64,000 nt of DNA from Chelatococcus sp. (GCA_003248805.1 QFQY01000012.1:27482-91481), one strand, 5' to 3'. Shown: positions 49,473 to 58,053, numbered from the stretch's first letter. Notes: a model not told the origin generated them from the sequence alone. Numbers and translations: made by a program.

Positions 49473-49709
49473 ATGACCGAGCATCAAGGCCTTCCCGTCG
49501 CTGGCTATCGTCCTCAGAACGACGATGCCATCGCGCGCGTCAACGCCTGCAAGCTCGTCGAGGAGTCGCTCCTGCGGCTCCTGGATGAGCTCGCGAGCAA
49601 GGACGAGATCGACAAGCGCTGGCTCTCGATCGGGCGCACGCACATCGAGCAGGGCTTCATGGCCGTCAACCGCTCGATCTTCAAGCCGGCCCGCATCGCC
49701 CTGGACTGA
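49473..49709 (+). CDS. acb2: Acb2/Tad1-like cyclic-nucleotide sponge (anti-CBASS)
   Basis: A 78-residue helical protein. GYR (11-13), then an amphipathic helix (DAIARVNACKLVEESLLRLL), a loop and DKRWLSIGRTHIEQGFMAVN (47-66), SIFKP. The pattern GYR...N..K...DxRWxxIGRTxxxxGxMAxxR is that of the Acb2/Tad1 hairpin domain. Acb2 forms hexamers that trap cyclic di- and trinucleotides and so block CBASS; Tad1 traps Thoeris signals. The length suits Acb2 better. The position among head genes, preceded by its own leader, fits an accessory gene. Identification is by motif recall. Confidence 0.75.
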   Translation: MTEHQGLPVAGYRPQNDDAIARVNACKLVEESLLRLLDELASKDEIDKRWLSIGRTHIEQGFMAVNRSIFKPARIALD

Positions 49710-49713
49710 CGTC

Positions 49714-50142
49714 ATGGCCTACGCCACCCGCAGCGACATCGAGGCGATCTACGGCGCGCGTCATCTCGAGACGCTCGTGCCGTCTGACGTCGACATGGAC
49801 GTCGCCGTCGCGAATGCGATCGAGTCGGCGCAGGCGATGATCGATCCGTATCTGCGCAAGCGTTACGTCCTGCCGATCACGGTGGCGACGCCCGCGATCC
49901 TGAAGCAATGCGCGATCGATATCGCCTGCTGGCAGCTGGCGCCGGCGGCCGACCGGATGTCGGAGGAGATCGAGAAGCGCGCGAAGTTACGGCTGGCCTT
50001 CCTCCAGGACGTCGCCAAGGGCAATGCCGAGATCGTCGAGCTGACGCCCGTCGCCGGCTCCGGCGACGGCAGCGGCGCGAGCTCGGGCGGCGGCGCGTTC
50101 TTCTCGGCCGAGCCGCGGCGCTGGTCGGGAGAGCTCGAATGA
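49714..50142 (+). CDS. DUF1320 protein (Mu gp36-like), head-tail joining
   Basis: The 142-residue sequence MAYATRSDIEAIYGARHLET is the DUF1320 opening, followed by VANAIESAQAMIDPYLRKRY and LPITVATPAILKQCAIDIAC. The end is a Gly/Ser linker and SAEPRRWSGELE, also typical. In Mu it is gp36, a connector candidate between capsid and tail. It starts 4 bases after the acb2-like gene. Confidence 0.88.
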   Translation: MAYATRSDIEAIYGARHLETLVPSDVDMDVAVANAIESAQAMIDPYLRKRYVLPITVATPAILKQCAIDIACWQLAPAADRMSEEIEKRAKLRLAFLQDVAKGNAEIVELTPVAGSGDGSGASSGGGAFFSAEPRRWSGELE

Positions 50143-50633
50143 GCGTCCTCGCCGTCCACGTCCAGCTCTCCGGTTTCGAGACGATCGAATCCGCGCTCGC
50201 GCGCCTCAATCCGTTCAAGAGCGGCGTTCTCCTCGAGGCGCTCGCCCGGCTCATTCGCGAGTCGGCACGCGAGCGTGTGTTGTCCGGCGGACCTGCGCCG
50301 GATGGCTCCGCCTGGAAGGCCAATCTGGAGGGCCGGACGCCGATTCTGCACCGTAGCGGGGCGCTCGCCCGGTCGATCGACTATGCGGTCAGCGGCAACC
50401 GGATCGAGGTGGGCTCCGGGTTGATCTACGCGGCCATCCTTCAGTTCGGCGGGACCATCAAGCCGAAGAGCGCCGGCGCTTTGAAGTTCTGGTGGCAATC
50501 GGGCGGCTTCGTGAACTTCGCCGTCGTCAAGCAGGTCACCATGCCGGCCCGCCCCTATATCGGCCTCTCGGCGGATGATCGCGCCGAACTCGTCCAGGCC
50601 ACGGTCGGATACGTCCGGAGCCTGTTCCCATGA
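50139..50633 (+). CDS. Phage virion morphogenesis protein (Mu gpG-like tail completion)
   Basis: A 164-residue protein with LLEALARLIRESARERVLSG, GGPAPDGSAWKANLEGRTPI, LHRSGALARSIDYAVSGNRI and ARPYIGLSADDRAEL. This is the gpG/gpS tail-completion pattern (HHH...G..W). It joins head and tail. In Mu it lies near F; here it follows gp36. Both ends overlap neighbours by 4 bases. Confidence 0.85.
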   Translation: MSVLAVHVQLSGFETIESALARLNPFKSGVLLEALARLIRESARERVLSGGPAPDGSAWKANLEGRTPILHRSGALARSIDYAVSGNRIEVGSGLIYAAILQFGGTIKPKSAGALKFWWQSGGFVNFAVVKQVTMPARPYIGLSADDRAELVQATVGYVRSLFP

Positions 50634-51220
50634 ACCGGTTCGCCGAGCTGCTCACCGCGATCGCGGCCGCCATGCGCGACGCCGAGACCGCGCTGTCGCA
50701 CAAGATGTTCGTCGACGTGCGGGTCGAGCTCGACCGCTACGACCTCGCCGACCTGCTCGAGGAGAGCACGAAGACGCCGGCCTGCCGCATCTGCTTCCTC
50801 GCCGGCAAGCCCGTGAAGCGGCCGGATGGCGGCGAGGACATGGACGTGTCGGTCGCGATCGTCGTGGTGGCGGGCCGCGAAGGCCGGCCGAATCCCGACT
50901 TCGCTTCGGCGGATATGGCGGCGCTGGATCTCATGACCGGCGTCGGCGACGTGATCTCGGCCGATCCGTATGTCGGCCTGGTGAAGCTCGGCGCGGCGGA
51001 TCTCGGCCAGAGCCTGGTCGCGGTCTCCGAGGCGACCAGCAAGAAAAAGGGCATCGCGATCGGCCTCGTCGAGGCGAAATGGCGCCTGCTCGAAATGCGT
51101 CAAGCCCGTCCGATCGTCCAGGCCGCCCTCGGAACCGGTGCCGCGCCGCAGATCCCCGCTGGCTATGCCGTCAATGACGGCGAAGTCGTGCCCCTTCCGC
51201 CGCCGGAGCCGTCGCCATGA
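50630..51220 (+). CDS. DUF1834-like tail protein (Mu gp37-like)
   Basis: A 196-residue protein. The N-terminal LLTAIAAAMRDAETALSHKM helix, then VDVRVELDRYDLADLLEEST and DVSVAIVVVAGREGRPNPDF, with a beta-rich middle. The C-terminal IPAGYAVNDGEVVPLPPPEP is a loose tail. The position after gpG and gp36 matches Mu gp37. The family call is moderate. Confidence 0.6.
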   Translation: MNRFAELLTAIAAAMRDAETALSHKMFVDVRVELDRYDLADLLEESTKTPACRICFLAGKPVKRPDGGEDMDVSVAIVVVAGREGRPNPDFASADMAALDLMTGVGDVISADPYVGLVKLGAADLGQSLVAVSEATSKKKGIAIGLVEAKWRLLEMRQARPIVQAALGTGAAPQIPAGYAVNDGEVVPLPPPEPSP

Positions 51221-51693
51221 GCGGCGAACGCGATCTCCGCAAACGCCTTGCTGCCCTGGAGCGCCGCGTCGCGACGCTCATCATGCCCGGCACGGCCGAG
51301 GCGAATGAGGGTGGCAAGACCAAGGTCCGCTTCGACGACGCCGGCGCGGGCGGCCAGCCCTTCTCGTCGCCCTTCCTCCCGCAGGCCTCGAGCTCGGGCA
51401 AGAACGGCGCGGGCGTGTCGCGCTTCACCAAGATCGGGACGGGCGAGCCGGTGCTCGTCTTCTCGCCGGGCGGCGAGCTCGGCGAGCATTCCCGTGTCAT
51501 GCCGGCCGGGCCGGTCGGCGATCGGCCTTCACCAGGCGCCGCCGAGAGCGACGGCGACATCCTGACGATCGGCAACGCGACCCTGGCCGTGAAGGATGGC
51601 GAGATCCGGCTCGCAGTGGGCGACGCGTTGGTCGTCATCAAGCCCGGCGAGATCGTGCTGCGGGCGGCCGCCATCCGGATGGAGCAGGCGTGA
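51217..51693 (+). CDS. Baseplate assembly protein V (spike)
   Basis: A 158-residue protein. An N-terminal helix (LRKRLAALERRVATLI), an OB-fold (KTKVRFDDAGAGGQPFSSPF, RFTKIGTGEPVLVFSPGGEL) and a C-terminal beta-helix spike with short repeats (ILTIGNATLAVKDGEIRLAV). This is the P2 gpV/Mu gp45 architecture. The trimer forms the membrane-piercing needle. It heads a P2-order tail block. Confidence 0.87.
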   Translation: MSGERDLRKRLAALERRVATLIMPGTAEANEGGKTKVRFDDAGAGGQPFSSPFLPQASSSGKNGAGVSRFTKIGTGEPVLVFSPGGELGEHSRVMPAGPVGDRPSPGAAESDGDILTIGNATLAVKDGEIRLAVGDALVVIKPGEIVLRAAAIRMEQA

Positions 51694-51962
51694 TGGCCGG
51701 GATCACCGTCAAGGGCCTCGACGTCGCCGGTGGCGCGCAGATCGCCGGCGGCCAGGAGTTCGTCACGGTCGGCGGCGCGCTGGTCGTCCTGCTCGGCGAT
51801 CCGGTCACGCCTCACGGCCCGCCGCCGCACTCGCCCCTGCCGGTCATGGTCGAGGGCTGCAGCTGGCTGACCATCAACGCGATTCCGGTGTGCCGCGAAG
51901 GCCACGCCGCCAGCTGCGGCCATCCGACGACGGGCCGGGACTGGGTCCAGGTCGTCGACTGA
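51693..51962 (+). CDS. PAAR-repeat tail tip protein
   Basis: An 89-residue PAAR-like cone: VTVGGALVVLLGDPVTPHGP, PHSPLPVMVEGCSWLTINAI, then PVCREGHAASCGHPTTGRD. Cys and His residues at the positions that hold the tip metal in PAAR proteins are present. It sharpens the gpV spike encoded immediately upstream. ATG 51693 overlaps the V stop. Confidence 0.85.
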   Translation: MAGITVKGLDVAGGAQIAGGQEFVTVGGALVVLLGDPVTPHGPPPHSPLPVMVEGCSWLTINAIPVCREGHAASCGHPTTGRDWVQVVD

Positions 51963-51995
51963 ACCTCTTTTGAAAAGCCCTTGAAAGGAGCTCCG

Positions 51996-52250
51996 ATGAG
52001 CGAGACCAACGTGAGCGAGACCAGGCCCTACCGCATCACCGACAAGGCCGGTTTCTTCGTCGCGGGCAAGCGGGTGCCGTCTCGCACCGACGAGGACGGC
52101 AACCGCGTTCCGGTCGTCGGGGCGACCATCCATCTCACCGACGACGAAGCCAAGTACGAGCTGCTGCAGGGCTCGATCGAGGCGGGCGACGAGCCGGCCT
52201 CCGGCGCGCCGCTCGGCCAGCCGGCGAAGAAGAAGACCCGGACCGGCTGA
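51996..52250 (+). CDS. Small tail-associated protein with an ITDKAG module
   Basis: An 84-residue protein with AAAGGAG before ATG 51996. The module YRITDKAGFFVAGKRVP (12-28) plus IHLTDDEAKYELLQGSIE closely resembles the N-terminus of the protein at 62766 (YDITDKAGPYIAGIRL, ITLTAEQAAYELDQGTI). The C-terminus is Lys/Gly-rich. It sits between the tip and W genes. Role unknown, presumably structural. Confidence 0.65.
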   Translation: MSETNVSETRPYRITDKAGFFVAGKRVPSRTDEDGNRVPVVGATIHLTDDEAKYELLQGSIEAGDEPASGAPLGQPAKKKTRTG

Positions 52251-52642
52251 TGCGCGCGGGGATCGACCGGGCGAGCGGGCGGCTTCTGACCGGCTGGGAC
52301 CACTGCGTCCAGTCGATCGCCGTCATCCTCACCACGCGCGTCGGCACGCGCGTGATGCGGCGCGCCTTCGGCTCGGCCGCGCTCGAGCTCCAGGACCGGT
52401 CGGCGACCCCGATGCGCATCATGCAGATCTATGCGGCGGTGGCCGCCGCCATCCGCACTTGGGAGCCGGGCTTCCGGCTGAAGACGATCCAGCTGACGCG
52501 AGGTGGTGCGGACGGCGTCTTCGCCTTCGAGATCACCGGCATCTTCTATCCCCGCGGGCACCTCGGGGATTACGAGACCTTCGAGGAGCGCTCGGCCGTG
52601 CTCGGGTCCAATGAGAACGGCTTCGTGCAGGTGGCCGCATGA
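52250..52642 (+). CDS. Baseplate wedge protein W (gp25-like lysozyme fold)
   Basis: A 130-residue GPW_gp25 protein: RLLTGWDHCVQSIAVILTTR, GTRVMRRAFGSAALEL (the conserved box) and a C-terminal EITGIFYPRGHLGD. P2 W and T4 gp25 initiate sheath polymerisation at the baseplate. It overlaps its neighbours by 1 and 4 bases. Confidence 0.88.
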   Translation: MRAGIDRASGRLLTGWDHCVQSIAVILTTRVGTRVMRRAFGSAALELQDRSATPMRIMQIYAAVAAAIRTWEPGFRLKTIQLTRGGADGVFAFEITGIFYPRGHLGDYETFEERSAVLGSNENGFVQVAA

Positions 52643-53700
52643 GCCGCTTCACGCCCGTCGACCTCTCGCTCTATCCGATTTCCGACGTCGTCGAGGCGCT
52701 CGACTTCGAGAGCTACCTCGCGCGCGATCGCGCCACCCTCGCCACCCGCTGGGCGATCCGGCGGGCCGCCAACCCGGCGCTGCCCGAGCTCGACACGATC
52801 ATGCTCGAGTCGGATCCGAGCTCCGCCGTGCTGGAGACGGGCAGCTACCGCGAAGCGCTCCTGCGCGGGCGGATCAATGATGCGCTGCGCAATCTCACGC
52901 TCGCCGGAGCGACCAAGGCCGCGCTCGACCATATCGGCCTGACCTATTACCGCACGCTTCGGCGCGTCATCACGCCGGCCAGCGAGACCTCGCCGGCGGT
53001 GATGGAAGACGACGAGACCTATCGCCAGCGCCTGGCACTGGCGCCGGAGTCCTGGTCGACGGCCGGTCCGGTCGGCGCCTACCTGTTCTGGGCCCTGTCG
53101 GCCTCCGGCGACGTGCTCGATGTCGCCGCCTATTCGGAAGACGAGGGCGTCACGCTGGCGCCCCGGATCCGCGTCGTCATCCTGCCGCGCCCGGGTGCGC
53201 CGACCGCAGGCCTGACCGAGACCGTTCGGCTGGCGTTGAGCCGCGAAGAGCTGCGGCCGCTCGGCGACCTGGTCACCGTCGAATTCGCATCGACGAGCAG
53301 CTTCGACGTCGCCGTTCACCTGAAGATCCGGTCCGGTTCGTCGGCGGCGATCGTCAAGGCGGCGGCCGAGGCCCGCATCACGCAGTATTGCTCCGGCCGC
53401 CTGCGCTGGATCGGGGATGGCGAGACCGGGCCGGTCTGGCTGATAGGCAGGCGCTTCCGGCAGGCGACGATCGCCGCGGCCGCGCTCGGCTCCGATGCCA
53501 ACGTCATGGAGGTCGAGGTTCCCGAGCCGGCGACGGACGTCAACGCGCCGCACGAGGATTACACGGAAGCGGCGCTCGCCGGCGTCGGCGACCTCGATTT
53601 CGAGCCGCTCGAGCCGGAGGTGACCGCGCATCTCTTCGTCGCGCCGCTCCTGGGCACGATCACGGTCACGCACGAGCTCGTCTCGGGGAGTTGGTCGTGA
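52639..53700 (+). CDS. Baseplate assembly protein J
   Basis: A 353-residue wedge protein: SRFTPVDLSLYPISDVVEAL and ELDTIMLESDPSSAVLETGS open, with LLRGRINDALRNLTLAGATK (about residue 75). DDETYRQRLALAPESWSTAG (about 120), WALSASGDVLDVAAYSEDEG and the C-terminal PLLGTITVTHELV follow. This is the P2 gpJ/Mu gp47 family, a rim component linking tube and fibres. It is coupled to W and I by 4-base overlaps. Confidence 0.92.
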   Translation: MSRFTPVDLSLYPISDVVEALDFESYLARDRATLATRWAIRRAANPALPELDTIMLESDPSSAVLETGSYREALLRGRINDALRNLTLAGATKAALDHIGLTYYRTLRRVITPASETSPAVMEDDETYRQRLALAPESWSTAGPVGAYLFWALSASGDVLDVAAYSEDEGVTLAPRIRVVILPRPGAPTAGLTETVRLALSREELRPLGDLVTVEFASTSSFDVAVHLKIRSGSSAAIVKAAAEARITQYCSGRLRWIGDGETGPVWLIGRRFRQATIAAAALGSDANVMEVEVPEPATDVNAPHEDYTEAALAGVGDLDFEPLEPEVTAHLFVAPLLGTITVTHELVSGSWS

Positions 53701-54311
53701 CGGACCTGTTGCCCGACAATTCCACGCCGCTGGAACAGGAGCTCGCGCGCCTGTCGGTCGCGCTCGACGCCATCGACCCGTCTGTCATCGAGACGATCTG
53801 GGACGCCTGGCGCTGCCCCGCGACACTGTTGCCGTGGCTCGCCTGGGCCGTGTCGGTGGATGTGTGGGACGACGCCTGGCCCGAGCCGATCAAGCGCCAG
53901 GCGGTGGCCGACAGCCCTTATTACCACCGGATCAAGGGCACGGTCCGGGCCGTGCGCAGCGCGCTCGCGCTCGCCGACCGGCCCTTCTCCCTCACCGAAT
54001 GGGGCGACCAGATCCCGCTCGGCCGCCGCGGCACAGCGCGCATCTTCATCGAGACCACCCTCGACGATCTCGGGCGGGTGGACAGCAAGATCCGGCCGCT
54101 CGTGATGGCCGCGAAGCCGAAGAGCCGCGCGGTCGCGTTCGGCGCCGGCGAGATGGCCGGCGGAACGTTGGCGGTCGGCGGAGGGCTGCTCGAGGAGATC
54201 GAGACGACGATCGAGCCCTATTCCTACGCGGGCGAGGACGCCGACGGCGCGCTGGTCGCCGGCGCCGCCATCCTGACCGAAACTCTCACGACGATCGAGG
54301 TTGCCGCATGA
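53697..54311 (+). CDS. Baseplate/tail protein I
   Basis: A 204-residue product from GTG 53697. LLPDNSTPLEQELARLSVAL and WDAWRCPATLLPWLAWAVSV, then IKRQAVADSPYYHRIKGTVR, are the gpI hallmarks (LP.LAW...VD.W). It anchors the tail fibre to the baseplate in P2. The C-terminal 80 residues are beta-rich (GGTLAVGGGLLEEIETTIEP) and probably reach the fibre. The stop overlaps the fibre ATG. Confidence 0.9.
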   Translation: MTDLLPDNSTPLEQELARLSVALDAIDPSVIETIWDAWRCPATLLPWLAWAVSVDVWDDAWPEPIKRQAVADSPYYHRIKGTVRAVRSALALADRPFSLTEWGDQIPLGRRGTARIFIETTLDDLGRVDSKIRPLVMAAKPKSRAVAFGAGEMAGGTLAVGGGLLEEIETTIEPYSYAGEDADGALVAGAAILTETLTTIEVAA

Positions 54312-55606
54312 CGACGGGCCTTCTCATCACCACGGCCGGCCAAGCGGCGATCGCCGCGGATCTCGGCGGCGGCGCCGACCTCGTCCTGAGCCATGTCGCC
54401 TTCGGCGATTCGAACGGCGTGCCCTACACTCCGAACGTCGCCCAGGTGGCCCTCGTCAACGAGCGCTATCGGGCGACGATCGCCAGCGTCGCGGTCGTGG
54501 ACGGAGCCATCGTCGTCGACGCGGTTCTGCCCGTCGACACACCGGACGGCTCCGCGCGCCCGTCGCACGGGTTCAATGTGGCGGAGGCCGGGCTGTTCAG
54601 CGCGGCGGGCACCCTGATCGGCGTCGCGCGGATGGGCAACGGCTACAAGGCCCCGCCGAGCTCCGGCCAGGCGCAGATCGCGACGTTCCGCCTGAAGCTC
54701 GCCGTGGCCAATCCCAGCGCCATCACGGTCGTGATCGATCCGCAGGCGCAGGTGAATATCGGCCGGAACGTCCGGCCGTTCTGGCTGGCCGTCGACGGCC
54801 GGCTCAATGCACCACCCGGTGCGCCGGCGATCGGCGCGACCTATGTCATCGGTGCAGCGCCGACGGGCGCCTGGGCCGGTCATGCCAACAAGCTAGCGCA
54901 ATGGCTGGGCGTCTGGGCGCTGTCGACGGCGCCGCTCGGCCATGTCGTGGCCGATGCGAGCAAGGCGGAATCCGATCCCCTCCGCTATCTGAAGCTTGCG
55001 GTCACCGGCTGGGTCTCGGCCGCGGCCGCCAGCGACGCCTACGGCTTCACGAGGCTGGCGACGCTGGCGGAAGCATGGGCCCGGTCAAGCGACAGCGTCG
55101 CAGTATCGCCAGCCGGGCTCGGCGACGTGCTCGCCGAGCTCGGGTTCGGCGACGATGGCTCGACCACCGCGGCCCCTCTGCTCAAGTCGATCGACGCGGT
55201 GATCACCACGAACAACGCGATCCCGAATGCAGCGGCCGCGGTTCTCAATTTCCAGACGACGACCAGGGACAACCTCGGTACGTCGACCTGGAACGGCCAG
55301 CGGCTGACGATAGGCGGCGGCGAGGCCGGGCTCTGGTACATCCAGGCCGCCTGGTCGTTCTTCACCCCGGCCGACGATCGCTTCGCGGCGACGCAGATCC
55401 GAAAGAACGGCACCACCATCATCGGCGAGGGCGATTACCCTTACAACAAGGCCGGAGGCGGGACGATCGTCCAGGGCCACACGATCGTGCCGCTCGCTGC
55501 CGGCGACTACATCGAGGCCATGGCCTACCACCAGGCCGGATCGACGCAGCCGGCCTATGCCGAGCCCCGCAGCCGTTTCTTTTCCGCCCTTCTGTCGGCC
55601 TACTGA
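54308..55606 (+). CDS. Tail fibre protein with DUF2793-like and C1q-like parts
   Basis: This 432-residue receptor-binding fibre begins with a DUF3751-like collar domain (LLITTAGQAAIAADLGGGAD; FNVAEAGLFSAAGTLIGVAR). At about 150-215 a DUF2793-like segment (FWLAVDGRLNAPPGAPAIGA, AWAGHANKLAQWLG) appears. The last 130 residues (LWYIQAAWSFFTPADDRFAA; GTIVQGHTIVPLAAGDYIEA) resemble a C1q/TNF jelly roll, suited to binding cell-surface glycans or proteins. It sits at the P2 H position. Confidence 0.85.
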   Translation: MTTGLLITTAGQAAIAADLGGGADLVLSHVAFGDSNGVPYTPNVAQVALVNERYRATIASVAVVDGAIVVDAVLPVDTPDGSARPSHGFNVAEAGLFSAAGTLIGVARMGNGYKAPPSSGQAQIATFRLKLAVANPSAITVVIDPQAQVNIGRNVRPFWLAVDGRLNAPPGAPAIGATYVIGAAPTGAWAGHANKLAQWLGVWALSTAPLGHVVADASKAESDPLRYLKLAVTGWVSAAAASDAYGFTRLATLAEAWARSSDSVAVSPAGLGDVLAELGFGDDGSTTAAPLLKSIDAVITTNNAIPNAAAAVLNFQTTTRDNLGTSTWNGQRLTIGGGEAGLWYIQAAWSFFTPADDRFAATQIRKNGTTIIGEGDYPYNKAGGGTIVQGHTIVPLAAGDYIEAMAYHQAGSTQPAYAEPRSRFFSALLSAY

Positions 55607-55619
55607 GGAACGCACCACC

Positions 55620-56129
55620 ATGCAGATCCAGCTCTCGGCCGACGACGTCTCGGCGCTGATGGCCCTCCTGCCGCCCGGCGCGGCAGCGCTGAATTCCGGC
55701 TTTACCTATGACGGCGACGCACTTTTCGTCCCGCCTGAGCACGAAGCGGCCGTCACTGCGATCGTCGCAGTCCCCGACTGGCAGGAGAGCGCCGCCAAGG
55801 CCGCCCTCGTGGCCTATGCGGCGGACCGGCGCTGGCGCCTCGAGGTGGGTGGAATCCTCGTCGGCGGCGTGCCGGTGGCGACCGACGACCGGTCCAAGCT
55901 CATGATCACCGGCGCCCGCGTCGCAGCAGCTGCGGACCCCGGTTGGTCCACCGTGTGGCATGGCGCCGACGGTGCGACCTATCCCATCGACGCGGCTGCC
56001 ATGATCGCGATCAGCGACCAGGTCCAGTCGCATGTGAACGCCGGCTTCGCGACCTTCGCATCCGTCAAGGCCGCGATCGAAACCGGCACGATCACGACCG
56101 CGGCCGAGATCGACGCCGCCTTCGCCTGA
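55620..56129 (+). CDS. DUF4376 protein, probable tail fibre assembly
   Basis: A 169-residue protein. The C-terminal 95 residues fit DUF4376 (YAADRRWRLEVGGILVGGVP, VATDDRSKLMITGARVAAAA, HVNAGFATFASVKAAIETGT). Proteins of this type lie directly after fibres and act as fibre chaperones or caps. It occupies the P2 G position. Confidence 0.75.
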   Translation: MQIQLSADDVSALMALLPPGAAALNSGFTYDGDALFVPPEHEAAVTAIVAVPDWQESAAKAALVAYAADRRWRLEVGGILVGGVPVATDDRSKLMITGARVAAAADPGWSTVWHGADGATYPIDAAAMIAISDQVQSHVNAGFATFASVKAAIETGTITTAAEIDAAFA

Positions 56130-56189
56130 AACCGCCCAGCGGGTCGTGCCGGCGGGCGGCCTGCCGGCGGCCCCCTGAAATCCGATCGA

Positions 56190-56214
56190 CCCCGGACGCG
56201 CGTCCGGGGCCTTT
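56190..56214 (+). terminator. Palindromic terminator-like element before the sheath operon
   Basis: CCCCGGACGC (56190-56199) is the exact complement of GCGTCCGGGG (56200-56209), and CCTTT follows. The core is identical to those at 38574 and 46375. The rest of the 147-base gap contains CATAGC (56230) and the sheath ribosome site. It marks the break between the fibre and sheath units, where P2 has its F promoter. Confidence 0.6.
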
Positions 56215-56276
56215 GCGCGCGCGCCTGTCCATAGCTTCCGGGCACCTTTTCGCTGCCAAGCGGCTCCGGAGCGCAC

Positions 56277-57488
56277 ATGGCCACGACCGAGTACTTCCAC
56301 GGCGTCCGCGTCTTCAAGACGGGGGAGACGACCAGGCCGATCTCGGTCGGCGACTACTCGACCATCGGCGCGCTCGTGGTCGCGCCGAACGCGGACCCTG
56401 CCGTGTTTCCAGAAGACGTCGCGGTGACGATGTTCACCAACGACACCACGATGCGCGCGGCGCTGGGAACCGGGGGCAACCTCGACGCCATTTTCGACGC
56501 GATCGACGATCAGGGCGTCGTCGCCGAGGTCCAGGTCGTGCGGGTTGCCGAGGGCGCGTCCGCGACGCCGCAGACCAAGCTGGAGCAGACGATCGCCAAC
56601 ATGGTGGGCTCGGGCTCGGACATGTCCGGCGCCCACGCCTTCAAGATGGCCTCCAAGCCCGCCAAGATCCTGATCGCGCCGGGCTACGACAGCCAGCGGC
56701 TTTCGAATGCGAAGAACCCCGTCGCCGCCGAGCTCGAGGGCATCGCGACCCGCCTCAAGGCGATCAAGCTGTTCAATACGCCCGATGCCTCGAAAGAGGC
56801 GGCCGAGACCTATCGGGACGACTTCCCGAACGACCCGCGGGCCTATCTCTTCCACCCGTCCGTCAAGGTGCTGTCCGGCACCTCGATCGTGACACAGCCG
56901 GCCTCCGGACGGATCGCCGGCCTGTTCGTGAAGCGCGACAAGGAGGTCGGCGGCCCGCACGAGTCGCCGTCCAACCAGACGATCGGCGGCATCGTCGGCC
57001 CGTCCCGGCCGATTTCCTACTACACAGGCGAGCCGGACAGCGAGGCCAACTGGCTGAACGAGAAGCGCATCGCGACGGTGCGCAGCAACTTCATCCTGTG
57101 GGGCAACGAGACCTGCGCCGAGGACCCGCTCGACCGCTTCGTCAACGTCGTTCGCGTCCAGGACATGATCGACGATGCCGTCGTGAACGCCTTCTACTGG
57201 GCGATGGACAAGAACCTGTCGGTTCCGCTCGGCACGGCGATCATCCAGTCCCTGCAGAGCTTTCTGGACGAGGCGATCGCGAAGGGCCAGATCCTCGGCG
57301 GCCGTGCCTGGTTCGAGCGTCCGCTCAACACCAACGAGAACCTCGCTTCCGGAATCCTGCGCCTGGAATACGACCGCGAGCCGCCGGCGCCGCTGCAGGA
57401 TCTCCAGTTCGGCGCGCGTCGCAACCTCACCTACTACGCGCGGCTGGCGGACGGGCTGCTCGACTCGCTCGACCGCGTCGTTTCGTAA
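56277..57488 (+). CDS. Tail sheath protein (P2 FI/Mu gpL-like)
   Basis: A 403-residue contractile sheath subunit: YFHGVRVFKTGETTRPISVG, then APGYDSQRLSNAKNPVAAEL (about 139), PSNQTIGGIVGPSRPISYYT (about 235) and the C-terminal block NETCAEDPLDRFVNVVRVQD with DRVVS end. The NQ..GV...R motif region is conserved in all contractile sheaths. It begins the FI-FII-E-T-U-X-D block. Confidence 0.93.
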   Translation: MATTEYFHGVRVFKTGETTRPISVGDYSTIGALVVAPNADPAVFPEDVAVTMFTNDTTMRAALGTGGNLDAIFDAIDDQGVVAEVQVVRVAEGASATPQTKLEQTIANMVGSGSDMSGAHAFKMASKPAKILIAPGYDSQRLSNAKNPVAAELEGIATRLKAIKLFNTPDASKEAAETYRDDFPNDPRAYLFHPSVKVLSGTSIVTQPASGRIAGLFVKRDKEVGGPHESPSNQTIGGIVGPSRPISYYTGEPDSEANWLNEKRIATVRSNFILWGNETCAEDPLDRFVNVVRVQDMIDDAVVNAFYWAMDKNLSVPLGTAIIQSLQSFLDEAIAKGQILGGRAWFERPLNTNENLASGILRLEYDREPPAPLQDLQFGARRNLTYYARLADGLLDSLDRVVS

Positions 57489-57503
57489 ACTCCGGAGCCT
57501 CCG

Positions 57504-58049
57504 ATGACGAAGATCGCCTTCCTGCCGGTCCGGGGCATGAACTGGTATGTCGACGATGCCAACGGCAACGCGCTGAACCTGCATCTCGCGACCGAAAGCT
57601 CGAAGCTGCCGGCGCTGGCCGAGAGCTACGAAACCTTCGTTCCGGCCGCCTCCAACGGCGCCATCGAGATCGCGCTGAACCGCGAAGCGTGCGAGGCGTC
57701 GCTGACGCTCAAGGGCCTCCAGCCCGAGGTGCTGCAGCTGTTCTCGACGCCCTTCGGCGTGCGGCGCAAGTTCACCGGCTTCGGAGTGCTCGTGAACGAA
57801 TACGCCACCTCGGCCGAGGGCCGGGAGCTGCAGGTCACCGCCACGCTCTACGGGCGGCTCGGCGCCGAGATCGACGAGCACAACGGCACCTCGCTGACGG
57901 GCACCTCCTACACGATCAAGAGCGTGACCAAGTACCTGCTCACGATCGGCACGGCGGAGATCGCCCGGTTCAACATCGAGCTCGGCGGCTGGATGGACCC
58001 GGAGGGCCAGCAGCAGCGCATCGCCAACATGCTCGGCCTGAGCGGCTGA
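57504..58049 (+). CDS. Major tail tube protein (P2 FII-like)
   Basis: A 181-residue protein: VRGMNWYVDDANGNALNLHL is replaced from the P2 pattern but the core is clear (EIALNREACEASLTLKGLQP, VLVNEYATSAEGRELQVTAT, LLTIGTAEIARFNIELGGWM). It stacks to form the inner tube. It lies 15 bases after the sheath gene and 4 before the next. Confidence 0.92.
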   Translation: MTKIAFLPVRGMNWYVDDANGNALNLHLATESSKLPALAESYETFVPAASNGAIEIALNREACEASLTLKGLQPEVLQLFSTPFGVRRKFTGFGVLVNEYATSAEGRELQVTATLYGRLGAEIDEHNGTSLTGTSYTIKSVTKYLLTIGTAEIARFNIELGGWMDPEGQQQRIANMLGLSG

Positions 58050-58053
58050 CGCG

